Source: Uranotaenia lowii
Lineage: Eukaryota; Arthropoda; Insecta; Diptera; Culicidae
NCBI RefSeq assembly: GCF_029784155.1
Contig: NC_073692.1
Coordinates: 420,963,245 to 421,027,244, forward strand
Length of the DNA: 64,000 nucleotides
Reading direction: 5' to 3'
Positions 10,511 through 21,289 of the stretch are shown in pieces. The notes under the pieces were generated by a model. That model did not search any database and had not been told where the DNA came from. It worked only from the letters and a program-made list of their open reading frames with translations. Both the position numbers and the translations under genes were made by a program. Within the stretch, counting starts at the first letter, position 1, and each line of letters opens with the position of its first letter.

Positions 10511-11502
10511 AGATGAGTTATCATCTAGATTTGAAAACTTATAATAAATATTTTTTTACTGCTCAGTTAGAATCGACTTTACAAAACCTTTTCCAAACAT
10601 TTTATATCAAAATTTTAAATGAATGTTTTGATGTGTGAGATCCTGATTTCAAACTGATATGCTCAAATATGGTAAATCCCAACTAACATTGCTAGACTGA
10701 AAGCGATCGATCAGCTGCACAACTGCTTTTTGATATTGATATGCTAATTGCATGAGGATTTCATTTTAACTCTATTTATTCCAATTACCTGTAAATGGTT
10801 CGTTGGGTCCATTAAAGCAATTTCAATGATAACTAATGCATAAGTTATCCCACAGATTGATTTGTTTGTGGGGAGCCTGGTGGAATATTGAAATATATAC
10901 CTATCTGGTTGACAATGGGTCACATAAACACAAACAATGGTAATTCAATTTCCGCTGGTCGGTCAAAAGCCAAACCGGCGTTGTTTGAATATGCTTTCCA
11001 ATTTAAACGGATGGATTACAACATGCTTTTGAAAAATTGTTACACGACTGCCTTCATCTTAAACGGTTTGATGGGAATAATACCATTCAAAATCCCTACC
11101 ATTATATTGGAAGTATCTTGAAGATTATAAAAATGCCATCACTTGTTGCGTTCTTTCGCAGTCTCTCACGCGAAAATTCCAAATCTGTTGAAACTTCATA
11201 ATCATATTTTCCCTATCATACTTACTCCCTGGTGAGAAAGCTCTTCTTGGAGCAAGAGGAATTTATATAATTTCCAATCTAGAAGCAATAAGCTTCTTTT
11301 GCCTTCCAAAGTACAAAATCTTACCAGATTCCGATTCGGAACTGCTTGGCTCCTCGAGAACGCGAAGGAACGAAACGGGGAAGGTATGAGTGGCAAAATC
11401 GTGAAAATTCCATCACACCGCCATCCGTCGAGAGTCGATCCCTTTAAAATCGGCTGGCTCTCCCGGTGGATCCGTTTTGCGCTATCGGTGTGGCGCGGAG
11501 GA

Positions 11503-11545
11503 GGGAGAGAGGGGTATCTTGGGCCACTTTTCCCATGCCATCCCA
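11503..11545 (+). repeat. End fragment of the GGGAGAGTGG TIR family
   Basis: GGGAGAGAGGGGTATCTTGG followed by GCCACTTTTCCC resembles the left terminal repeat of the element at 30936-31814. No partner end is found close by, so it appears to be a solo end. Confidence 0.5.
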
Positions 11546-11835
11546 TCTAATACCTTCTGCTTGGTGGCTCCCCACGAGAAATTGGCAGAATCACCCCGGG
11601 AAGCTTTCCATGTCCAATTTTTCAAATACCAGATAATATGAATTTATCTCAATACCTACTATTGCGTTCATTCATTGAACTACTTGAGAAGGTTACATTT
11701 CTGAAGCTTGTTGATGTACTGTTTATTTGATTTTGAACATATTTGATGAATTGTTTCCCTTTTTCTAGGAATTTAACAGATAAAATGATAAATAATTCAA
11801 ACAACTAAGAATTGCTGAAATTCAAACAAGCTTTA

Positions 11836-11905
11836 GAGTGAGGTAACGTGAGCCATGGGGAAACGTGGACCAATCTTAATAGCCCAGCTGTGTGTTGACA
11901 AAAAC
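11836..11905 (+). repeat. TIR-family fragment that abuts the 9-bp satellite
   Basis: GAGTGAGGTAACGTGAGCCA followed by TGGGGAAACGTGG and a GTGTGTTGA block matches 30941-30998, the left part of the TIR element at 30936-31814. Homology stops at GTGTGTTGA, exactly where the satellite begins, so the satellite seems to have expanded inside or at the broken edge of a member of this family. Confidence 0.65.
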
Positions 11906-11913
11906 GAAAAAAA

Positions 11914-13534
11914 ATGACAAAAATGACAAAAATGACAAAAATGACAAAAATGACAAAAATGACAAAAATGACAAAAATGACAAAAATGACAAAAATGACA
12001 AAAATGACAAAAATGACAAAAATGACAAAAATGACAAAAATGACAAAAATGACAAAACTGACAAAACTGACAAAAATGACAAAAATGACAAAAATGACAA
12101 AAATGACAAAAATGACAAAAATGACAAAAATGACAAAAATGACAAAAATGACAAAAATGACAAAAATGACAAAAATGACAAAAATGACAAAAATGACAAA
12201 AATGACAAAAATGACAAAAATGACAAAAATGACAAAAATGACAAAAATGACAAAAATGACAAAAATGACAAAAATGACAAAAATGACAAAGATGACAAAA
12301 ATGACAAAAATGACAAAAATGACAAAAATGACAAAAATGACAAAAATGACAAAAATGACAAAAATGACAAAAATGACAAAAATGACAAAAATGACAAAAA
12401 TGACAAAAATGACAAAAATGACAAAAATGACAAAAATGACAAAAATGACAAAAATGACAAAAATGACAAAAATGACAAAAATGACAAAAATGACAAAAAT
12501 GACAAAAATGACAAAAATGACAAAAATGACAAAAATGACAAAACTGACAAAAATGACAAAAATGACAAAAATGACAAAAATGACAAAAATGACAAAAATG
12601 ACAAAAATGACAAAAATGACAAAAATGACAAAAATGACAAAAATGACAAAAATGACAAAAATGACAAAAATGACAAAAATGACAAAAATGACAAAAATGA
12701 CAAAAATGACAAAAATGACAATAATGACAAAAATGACAAAAATGACAAAAATGACAAAAATGAGAAAAATGACAAAAATGACACAAATGACAAAAATGAC
12801 AAAAATGACAAAAATGACAAAAATGACAAAAATGACAAAAATGACAAAAATGACAAAAATGACAAAAATGACAAAAATGACAAAAATGACAAAAATGACA
12901 AAAATGACAAAAATGACAAAAATGACAAAAATGACAAAAATGACAAAAATGACAAAAATGACAAAAATGACAAAAATGACAAAAATGACAAAAATGACAA
13001 AAATGACAAAAATGACAAAAATGACAAAAATGACAAAAATGACAAAAATGACAAAAATGACAAAAATGACAAAAATGACAAAAATGACAAAAATGACAAA
13101 AATGACAAAAATGACAAAAATGACAAAAATGACAAAAATGACAAAAATGACAAAAATGACAAAAATGACAAAAATGACAAAAATGACAAAAATGACAAAA
13201 ATGACAAAAATGACAAAAATGACAAAAATGACATAAATGACAAAAATGACAAAAATGACAAAAATGACAAAAATGACAAAAATGACAAAAATGACAAAAA
13301 TGACAAAAATGACAAAAATGACAAAAATGACAAAAATGACAAAAATGACAAAAATGACAAAAATGACAAAAATGACAAAAATGGCAAAAATGACAAAAAT
13401 GACAAAAATGACAAAAATGACAAAAATGACAAAAATGAAAAAAATTACAAAAATTACAAAAATTACAAAAATTACAAAAACGACAAAAACGACTTAAATG
13501 AAAAAAATGACAAAAGTGACAAAAGTGACAAAAA
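11914..13534. repeat. 9-bp satellite array (ATGACAAAA unit)
   Basis: About 180 head-to-tail copies of ATGACAAAA run with few variants (for example ACAAAACTG at about 12055-12070 and 12541, a G change near 12290, GAG near 12761, CATAAATG near 13232). The right end decays into ACAAAAATT units at 13440-13480. Because 9 is a multiple of 3, several frames on both strands stay open over the array and give spurious frames of up to 576 codons with tripeptide repeats (DKN, MTK, SFL, HFC). I do not regard any as a gene. Confidence 0.95.
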
Positions 13535-13544
13535 TTGCTTGTTA

Positions 13545-15720
13545 TTTACCAAAGTTGTTCAATTTCGAAGGAAGAAAACCACAAATTTGTATTTTGGGTC
13601 TATTTTTTGCCCTCCAGGTTGAGTTTGAAAAACTTAGCTACCGGAACTGCTGTTGTACAAAACTATTGACCCAAATAAAATGAAAAAAGAACACAGATGT
13701 TGATGCATTATTCAGCAGCACTGGTGAGTCGGGTTATACGGTTAATTTGAAGCTTGACGGAAGCTCCACTCCACAAAACAGCAACAGCAGCGCGCTGCAA
13801 TGCGCCGAGGTTTTTCGTTGTTCCCAAAGCTGCTGTCGTCGCTTCGTTGGTTAGCATCTTTGGCGGTTCGGATTGAATGTGCAGCAAAATAAAGTGCTTG
13901 AAGCATTTAGCTTTGGCTTGACTGCAGATTGGCATGAACTAAGCGCACTACTGGTCACAATGTGTTGAATTTTAAATCTGTTCGTGGTTCCTTTTTGTTT
14001 AGGCCAACAACTTCATGATCATGTATTTTGATTAACTTGAATTTCAGTCTTTTTTTTATAAAAATAAACTGTATGAAGTAATTGCATTAACTTTTGAATT
14101 AATTTTACCATCCATTTTTGAAATCGATTTGCATGAATGAAAACTAAATTTCACCTGACAGGTAGTTCAAGCACAAACATTCTCAGTGATATGCCTGCTG
14201 AAAATTCTACCATCAGAGAGCAATCCGAAAAACCGAACCGGTAAACAACCCTATTTGATGCTGATTTACACGCTCGATTGGGCCGACAACGAGATTCCGT
14301 ATGCATGGCTTGTCAGCTGCCCAAAAAGATTGGGCAAATGGAAACAGGAAGAGAGCAGGATAAACTGACTGACGAATTGATGTGTCTGCGAGCTTTCAAA
14401 AAGCACCAAAGAAATCGATAGGACCCATCGAAATCAGCAGCAGCAGCTCGGGTCCCAAAAATATTCAATGTCACCATCCCAAATCGACACTACATATTCC
14501 CATACATCGACCATTTCCGGTGCCGTAAACAAACTACCGACAGCCCAAAACCGACACGAATCTAGCAATAGCTACAGTTAGAAGGGGCAATTTTGGTTTA
14601 TCCAGGACATGGCCAAAGGGACAGGGCGAAATGGGGGAAAATGTGTCTCCTCTGTGGTTTTCCAAGCCCCGAACGCCGGATTCCGATAGAAAAGTGTTAT
14701 TTTGTGATTACACGCCTTTTTGTTTGCAGAGGATTGGTCGATCAACGCAGGATGTCCGGAAGGTTTTGGTGCTTGTTTTGGTTTTCAGGGTTTACTGAAT
14801 GTGATTTAGTCATGATACTGATACAGGCCGGTGACATCCGGTTAAATGACATCATCGGCCGTCAATCCCCCACTCGGCCCCACTTGGTCTGCCTTCGATT
14901 GTTGTTCGGTGAGGTGTGATGGACACAATTTTGTGTCCCCCGGACTTGTAAACATATCATTGGTTGAGTACACTTATGATTGGTAGAACACATTTGCAAC
15001 ACAAACACACAGACACGTTTCGTATGTTGGAACATAGGGCATTTAAGGCACCGGAATGGCTGGAAAAAGGACATCAATTGTTTGACATGGGTTAGGTGTT
15101 TCTTCATCGTTTCCTGACTGGGTAAATATTTGTTTTTTTTTTATAATTTTGCCCCAAATATATTGAAAACCTGGGGATGGTATATGAATAATTTAAGTAA
15201 CTCTTGAATCATTTGATGCTCGAAATATGTTATTCGCAACAACTTGAGCATGTTGATAGGTTGCTTCCAAAAAGTTTCGTTCAGTTAAAATAACGACAAT
15301 CATAATGAGTTAAATGACAAAAAACATTTAGAAACTGAATGTTTCAAAGTTTGTTTTGGTGTGTAAAGATATTCTTAGGTATCGACACACCGTACAGTAG
15401 GAAAATTTAAACAAAAAAGCCTCAGGTTTATAGACCTTAATGATGCTTAGCATTCGTGAAATTTACTCAGAAATTCAAAAAAATGTCATTAAATTTGACC
15501 AAAGTTATCAGAGTGAGGTGTTGTTAGGCTCAATAACCCAGTGAAAAATAACCCTGGTGAAATTTAATTTGACCATTTTCTGCTATAATGTTTTGGGAAT
15601 AATATCAATGTGATTTGAAAGTTTCGTGAATATTAAAAGACTGGTGTAGAAATTACATGCATTACAAATAATCTAATTTTCATAATAATACTATATCAAT
15701 CATTTAACTCTTCAGTAAAG
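13545..15720. other. No supported gene
   Basis: Open frames of up to 108 codons (14593-14919, plus) and 81 codons (14862-15107, minus) overlap in opposite directions and show no domain. The part from 14400 to 15050 is less AT-rich than its surroundings and could be unique host sequence. I see no repeat, RNA or transposon end. Confidence 0.5.
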
Positions 15721-15723
15721 TAG

Positions 15724-15830
15724 AGAGGGGTGATAAGGGCATATTGCCACCTCAAGGAGGACGCTTAGTTTACTATAGAAAACAGTTTGAATATGTGAGT
15801 TACATCAGTGTTTTGTATTCAGGTACCAAA
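15724..15830 (+). repeat. Dispersed repeat related to 7980-8075
   Basis: It starts GAGGGGTGATAAGGGCATAT and keeps the ordered blocks AGGACGCTTA, TACTATAGAAAACAG and TATGTGAGTTACATCA found at 7980-8075. It has no coding content. It may be a MITE, but I could not define termini. Confidence 0.55.
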
Positions 15831-15954
15831 AAAAGTATATTTTCTAATTGAAGAACCATCGATCTTCAAATTTGAGCATTGCAAATGTGACGTTAAGAAT
15901 TAATCTGAATAAAATAACATTGTAATTCAAATAATCTAAGAAACGAGATGAAAC

Positions 15955-16260
15955 CAACTAACTTATTTACTTAATGATCCGGCGTCAATTCTCCGGGGCA
16001 TGATGAAGACCTTCACTGTTGCCGATCTGGAGTCAGCGTTTGAACTTTTTCCCAGTCAAGATTATCGTTGACGGTTCGGATTTCGGCGGCTAGGCTTCGT
16101 CGCCACGAGGTTCTGGGTCTGCCTCTCCTTTGATATCTTTCTGGATTCCACTCGAGCGCCTCTCTGGAAATCCCGTTCGCATCTTTTCGCAGGGTATGGG
16201 CAACCCATCTCAATTTACGTTTCAAAATCTCGATTTCTAGCGCCTTTTGATGATATAACG
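15955..16260 (-). mobile_element. RTE LINE 3'-end fragment
   Basis: On the minus strand this encodes the last ~80 residues of the same LINE protein that is intact at 53718-56825: HQKALEIEI, RWVAHTLRKDANGISREALE, RRGRPRTSWRRSLAAEIRT and DRQQ. A 3' tail matching GATCATTAAGTAAATAAG follows, as in the full copy. The left part of the open frame (up to 16396) is unrelated, so the element is 5'-truncated near 16260. This is a typical dead-on-arrival LINE insertion. Confidence 0.85.
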
Positions 16261-16651
16261 CAGGCAGCGATTCACAAATACCTGCAGTTTTCGCGTCGTT
16301 ATCGCGTATCATACAATCAAGCTTGTTTGAATTTTTAAGAGGCATATTTTTTTCAACGTTTGACCTACTTTTTTCAGCCATCCTCAAAATGATCATTTAA
16401 TGGAGCACGTTTCAATTGAAGAAATTTTTACTGAAACCACAAATGTATATTTAGAAAAATCATCTTGAAAAAAAAAACATGCATGAAGTAAAACCGTTCA
16501 TGTTAAAACTTATGGAAAAAATCAAGGCTATGTCAATTACTTTGAAAATTAAAATCTGACAAAAAACAAAATTCCTAGAAAATTTTCTTCTAAAATTATG
16601 CATCCGAGAAATTTTTTTAAGGAATACGGGAATTATATCATGTTGAGACTT

Positions 16652-17953
16652 AAGGCGACCGCACAATAGCCCGTCGGGCGTCGCGTCGTGTCAGCGTCGC
16701 GTTGACAGTTCATTTTGGGTATATATTTTTTCGCATGAGCCCTCACAATGATGCGTCGCGTCAGCGTAAAAATTGTTCTAAACAGCAGCGTTCTCCAAAA
16801 TTGACGCTGTTTAAAAAAAAAAAATCGAATTTGTAGCGCGTCAATGATAATTTTTAGGAAGGATTTGTTTCAATTTTCACCAGAAATCAAATTTATATCT
16901 TTTCAATATTCTTAAAAGTTTATTGTTAAATCAAAACTCGATACAATCACTGACCACACTGACATGACACTTAGAACAAAAATTTTCAACCATTTTCTGT
17001 CTAATTTTTTGTTGTTAGATTTTGCAGGTTCGCAATACCGACGGCAAGTGGCGAACCTGAAAAATTTTACAAAAAATTCCCTGTAGGAAAATGGTCCTGT
17101 TCAACCCGATTTTATCGTAGAAATTGCGTGCTTTATTTTTAAAGTTGGGTGGCATTTCCTAACTGGGAATGCGCACTCTGGAATCGACATTGCGTACTGT
17201 TGGAAAATTTATCCAGAAAACGAAATCGAGTGTCCAGTCATTTGCGGGAAACAAAAAAAAAGAGAACACGCATTTTATTTTGTTGACATTTCTACATTCC
17301 TTTTTTTTTTTATTCAAACACATTTTAGTATTTTCGTAGCAAAATCAATTCACGAATTTCAGAATAATTTTGTTTTATTTTTGCAAAATAAAAACTCGAA
17401 ATTATTGGGTTTCAAAATAATAATTTCTATTGCCTGTTTTGTTACGAATACATAACTAACAATTATTATTTAGAATCCCACTATAAAATTGTCACTATTT
17501 GCACTGAGGGATTGTAGATCCACTCCCGGCGGAATTGGATTCTTCTTCACTGGGAGGCAAACAAACGTATTCCTCCTCTATCATTTTTTTTTAAATTAGC
17601 CAGAAGCGGCCCGTTGTGCAGCATGTCGATCTACTTCCGGCTGGAGGATTGACTTACTGGCAGGTTCCTGGGTTGGGAGGTGCCTTTTCCACAGGTGTGC
17701 ATTTGATGAGTTGGCTTCTAAACAATCCGCTGGGAGACGATCAAACGAATTCCCTCTCTGCCTTAAAAAAAACTTGACACTGCTGATCGAAAGCAACAAA
17801 TCAAAACAAACGTTTTGGTTGCTATGATTCTTGACGCTGTATTGTGATCCTAAAATCGTCGTATGCGTCGCGTCAGCGTTTTAGTACTGAACGTCGGCGT
17901 TGACAGCTGACGCGACGCGACGTTCGACGTGCTATTGTGCGGGAACCTTTACG
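16652..17953. mobile_element. Non-autonomous DNA transposon with long, GC-rich TIRs
   Basis: The left end (AAGGCGACCGCACAATAGCC at about 16652) and the right end (GCTATTGTGCGGGAACCTT ending near 17951) are imperfect inverted repeats of about 55-60 bp. The motif GCGTCGCGTCAGCGT recurs inside each end (about 16753-16767 and 17865-17879) and in variant form within the TIRs, as transposase-binding subterminal repeats often do. The AT-rich interior contains only short frames (67 codons at 17596-17799, minus) with no transposase motif. I could not fix a target-site duplication, so the superfamily is open. Confidence 0.75.
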
Positions 17954-18340
17954 GTTTTCGGAACGCAATCCGTATAGAGTTGTTTTTGACATTTCTTACG
18001 CACACTTGCTGAGCGTGTACAGATGAGACGGGACAATTAACCTCAAAAACTCTCGGTACAAAAAAACGGGCAGCCGGTCGACACACATGGTCGTTTTTGA
18101 GGTTGATTGTAGCGATTGTAGCAAAACTGAAAAATGTTGGTGAAACAACCTGGATAATATTACGAACACTACCAGCGGCAAATAGGACTATTCCAATCAG
18201 CAGAGGAAATCTGCAGACCCGTCGGCGAATCCAAAACAGTTTGTTTTGGTTCCGCATGCTATGATTGGGCGGGAGCGCCTGCAGGTATGCAATAAAATCA
18301 TATCACCACTTCGAGTTTTAGTTTCAGTTAGAACACAATC

Positions 18341-18412
18341 TAAGCGTGGTCTTGTGGTAGCGTGTTTGAGTCTCACCACGAAGGTCGGAGTTCGATTCCC
18401 AAGCCAGGCAAG
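18341..18412 (+). mobile_element. tRNA-derived SINE head, family B copy 1
   Basis: It carries AGCGTGGTCTTGTGGTAGCG as an A-box region and GGAGTTCGATTCCC (B box at 18388-18399), spaced as in tRNA genes, followed by a T run. The ends do not form an acceptor stem. A related head is at 20045-20128. Confidence 0.65.
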
Positions 18413-19299
18413 TTTTTTTTAAATAAGTAATTTGATACCTGAGTGACCATTCTGATGCGATGTATATAGGAATTGTAGGAAAGAAGTAATTGAGCAATTT
18501 GTCTAGTTTGGAATCCGGCGCGTGTCATCATGGCGGCACCATGTACTGAACATAGTAAATCATCATGAGAAGGTGAAATGAACAGATGCCAAGGGTGGAA
18601 TTGAGATAGAGAAAGAACTTTTTGCTCCTTTTAAGATTTTTTGAAAGCTTAAAATTAAAGGGCAACTGGAAGCTGAAAGGTCATTAAGACTTGTTTTGGA
18701 ACTTGAAGATATCAATAAGAACTTAAATTTTGAGCTTCATAGAACGATGATAGGGCTGAGTAAGCTTTTTGGTACCCGATTTATGGGACTTATGGTTGCT
18801 AGGGTTATTATTTCTAGAATTTAAGAAACGGAGGTAGCTTCCTCTTAATTCCGGTTTCGGTTTTGTTTTGAGCACCGAAAACTTCGCGTCCTTCTGAATT
18901 CTTTTCAAAATTCTCCCTGACAACTCTAGCGAACACAAATCGTTTCAGTGCCAATGGCATTCTGCTATTGAGCCAATAACGTTGCGAGAGCTCATGATTG
19001 AAATGGCTGAATGGGGAATAATACTTTTTTCGCATATCAATTGAATTTAAAAGAATTTATCGGATAAAGACCAAATATATTGGTTTAAAAAAACAAGTTT
19101 TTCAGATTCCCCAACGAATTTTCAGATTCCTTGCGTGATTCCGTGGTCCAATCTAGCTCCAGTCAAGGACAATTTTAGCTTGCTACGTGTTGGATCTGTA
19201 AGAAAATATTCGTACTGAATCAAAAGTATAACAGGGGTCTGGAATCCATAATTTTTTATATTATTAATATCGATATCTATACCTTTTTAAGATCGGTTA

Positions 19300-19488
19300 T
19301 CAAAAAAAAAAAAAAAAAGACATACACCGTCTCAGCCGATTTAGGCTTTACAGACTGAATAAATGACGTGGACAACTTAAGATTAACATTTAACATCCAG
19401 TACCGAGATGGGAATCGAACCCATGCCATCAGTGGACCAGCGATTACCGTCTTACCACGCTAACCACTCGACCACCGAGACGTACGAA
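19300..19488 (-). mobile_element. tRNA-derived SINE, family C
   Basis: On the minus strand the sequence starts CGTCTCGGTGGTCGAGTGG (A box, complement of 19464-19474) and has GGGTTCGATTCCC (B box, complement of 19411-19421). About 90 bp of non-tRNA body follow, ending in GGTGTATGTC and a T run at 19302-19320. The two boxes are excellent Pol III promoter matches, but the flanks do not pair as an acceptor stem, so it is a SINE rather than a tRNA gene. The T run after the body could act as a Pol III terminator. Confidence 0.72.
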
Positions 19489-20044
19489 TCAGTTCGACTA
19501 TTTCATGTTAGCCTGATTTTGCTCGAAGTGTCCTAATTTTCATGAAAAAATGTTGCAACCCTAGTTGTTATAATGCTTTAAATCGACGTTTTATCAAGTT
19601 CAGAGTTTAAACCATCCAAAACAATATTTTAATAACCCAACAACCCAAGCAACCATAAGCCTCGTTAAAAAGGTCTAACAAAGCTTAATCAGTATAATCA
19701 ATGTGCTGAAGATCGTTTTATTCAGCCCACAATGTAAGTTCTTTTTGAAACTATGAAGTTCTCTAACAGATTTGACCGGCCTTCTGATTAGCTCACAAGT
19801 AACCGTTTGATCAGGAAAAACAAAAAAAAATCTCCTCTCCTCTCTTAATTTGATCACCACCAGCCCATGTGGTGCTTCCGGTTTCTCGGCATCTAACTTT
19901 ATCCCTCCCATCACCTCGATGAATTGACGATGAATTACTCAATTGATTCGTTTTAAACTTTGTTCAATACATGTCGGCTCGCATGCCAGTTCTGCTACAC
20001 ATTTGTTTGATTCGCTTACTCAAGCAATCAAACAACCTAATGAA

Positions 20045-20128
20045 AAAAAATTGTCCTGATACCAGATTTGACCCGCGACCCTCCGAGATGATAGCCAAAC
20101 AAGCTTCCACGACGCTAAGCCTAGATGT
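20045..20128 (-). mobile_element. tRNA-derived SINE head, family B copy 2
   Basis: The minus strand reads TTAGCGTCGTGGAAGCTTG, then GGGTCGCGGGTCAAATCTGG, then an A/T-rich tail. The spacing of the A-box-like and B-box-like parts agrees with the copy at 18341-18412, and the sequence differs at many positions, so this is an old copy. Confidence 0.55.
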
Positions 20129-20599
20129 TGCCTTAATGGCAACTAAAATTCGAAATGGTAATAAGTTTTCCTAAAATATCCACAAGAGCAGCCAGCGGCC
20201 AGCAACGAAGACGCATATTAATTTTTACTCAGAATCATTACGAAACAGCTTATAAATCAAACATCCGATAAAATGATATCGGTTTAAAAAAAATTGAAAC
20301 CCTATGTTAATAACTGCTAAGCATTTTACAAATTCTTGAGTTAATCTTGATATTTAATTCATGTATTGCTTCAACTGACTTTTAATGGGTGATAAATTCG
20401 TGGTGAATAAATACAGTTTTACGAAATTTTTTTGAGTCAAAATATATACTGTTTTTGAAAACAATCGGTTGCGAGTAAGCTTCCAGTTATTTTTGTTTTG
20501 TTTAGAATATAGTCTTTCTAACATCTTTATGTCATTCGCGACTTATATAAACGATACAGATCGCGAACAGTCATTGAAAAACTTATCCGGTACTATTTT

Positions 20600-20682
20600 G
20601 ATCGATGTTTACTCTTGAGCTCTAACTCACGGACATCGGCTCAGGAAGCAACTGAATTGCCACTTGAGCTATATTATAAGCC
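20600..20682 (-). mobile_element. tRNA-derived SINE, family A copy 2
   Basis: The minus strand has ATAGCTCAAGTGGCAATTCA (A box), GTTGCTTCCTGAGCCGATG and a degenerate B box (GTGAGTTAGAGC). It matches the copies at 10436-10510 and 35515-35583 in order and spacing. Confidence 0.68.
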
Positions 20683-20840
20683 CTCTCTTTCAGTAATTCT
20701 GAGTTAAAATTTCAATATAAATTATACATTTCAACAATTTCCACAATTTCCAAGCTACAAAAAAGGATTAATTGATTATATGCCTTTTTGTGATGTTCGG
20801 TTACATTTGATATCCATGAAAGCGGACATGTTTCAATAAA

Positions 20841-21285
20841 GGCTATCTGAGGAACTTTTTGGAACTTCAAGTCCAAAGAACGCTATTTGGGACCCAATTT
20901 GTTTCTTTTATACTGAATGAATGCGATTGACATGTCACAAAAAGGCTATTTAAGAAACTTTTTGGAACTTCAAGTCCAGAGAAGGCTATTTGAGGCCCAA
21001 TTTGCAACTTTGATAATGAATGGATGCGATTGACATGTCACAAAAAAGGCTATTTAAGAAACTTTTTGGAACTTCAAGTCCAGAGAAGGCTATTTGAGGC
21101 CCAATTTGCAACTTTGATAATGAATGGATGCGATTGACATGTCACAAAAAAGGCTATTTAAGAAACTTTTTGGAACTTCAAGTCCAGAGAAGGTTATTTG
21201 AGGCCCAATTTGTAACTTTTATACTGAGTGATGTGATTACCGTATCACAAGAAGGCAATTTGATGAACCTTTTGTAACTTTCATG
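20841..21285 (+). repeat. About four tandem copies of a 102-104-bp unit
   Basis: Units start with GGCTATTTAAGAAACTTTTT at 20841, 20944, 21048 and 21152, and a partial unit starts at 21254. Each contains GGAACTTCAAGTCCAGAG, a second GGCTATTTGAGGCCCAATTT and GCGATTGACATGTCAC. Copies 2 and 3 are nearly identical while copies 1 and 4 are more diverged, which fits recent duplication from the middle of the array. Confidence 0.9.
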
Positions 21286-21289
21286 CTCT

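Noticed and set aside
11876..13622. Long open frames of up to 576 codons on both strands across the first 9-bp satellite
   Set aside because: They are tripeptide repeats produced by a 9-bp unit without stop codons, open in several frames on both strands at once. There are no flanking exons or domains.
13708..13935. 75-codon minus-strand frame with an Ala-rich, histone-like flavour
   Set aside because: No histone block aligns on inspection, and there is no supporting context.
18341..18412. Possible tRNA gene on the plus strand
   Set aside because: No acceptor stem can be formed, and a related diverged copy exists at 20045-20128.
19396..19488. Possible tRNA gene of Ser/Leu type on the minus strand
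   Set aside because: The A and B boxes are good, but the ends do not pair as an acceptor stem, and the sequence continues into a body with a T run. It fits a SINE better.
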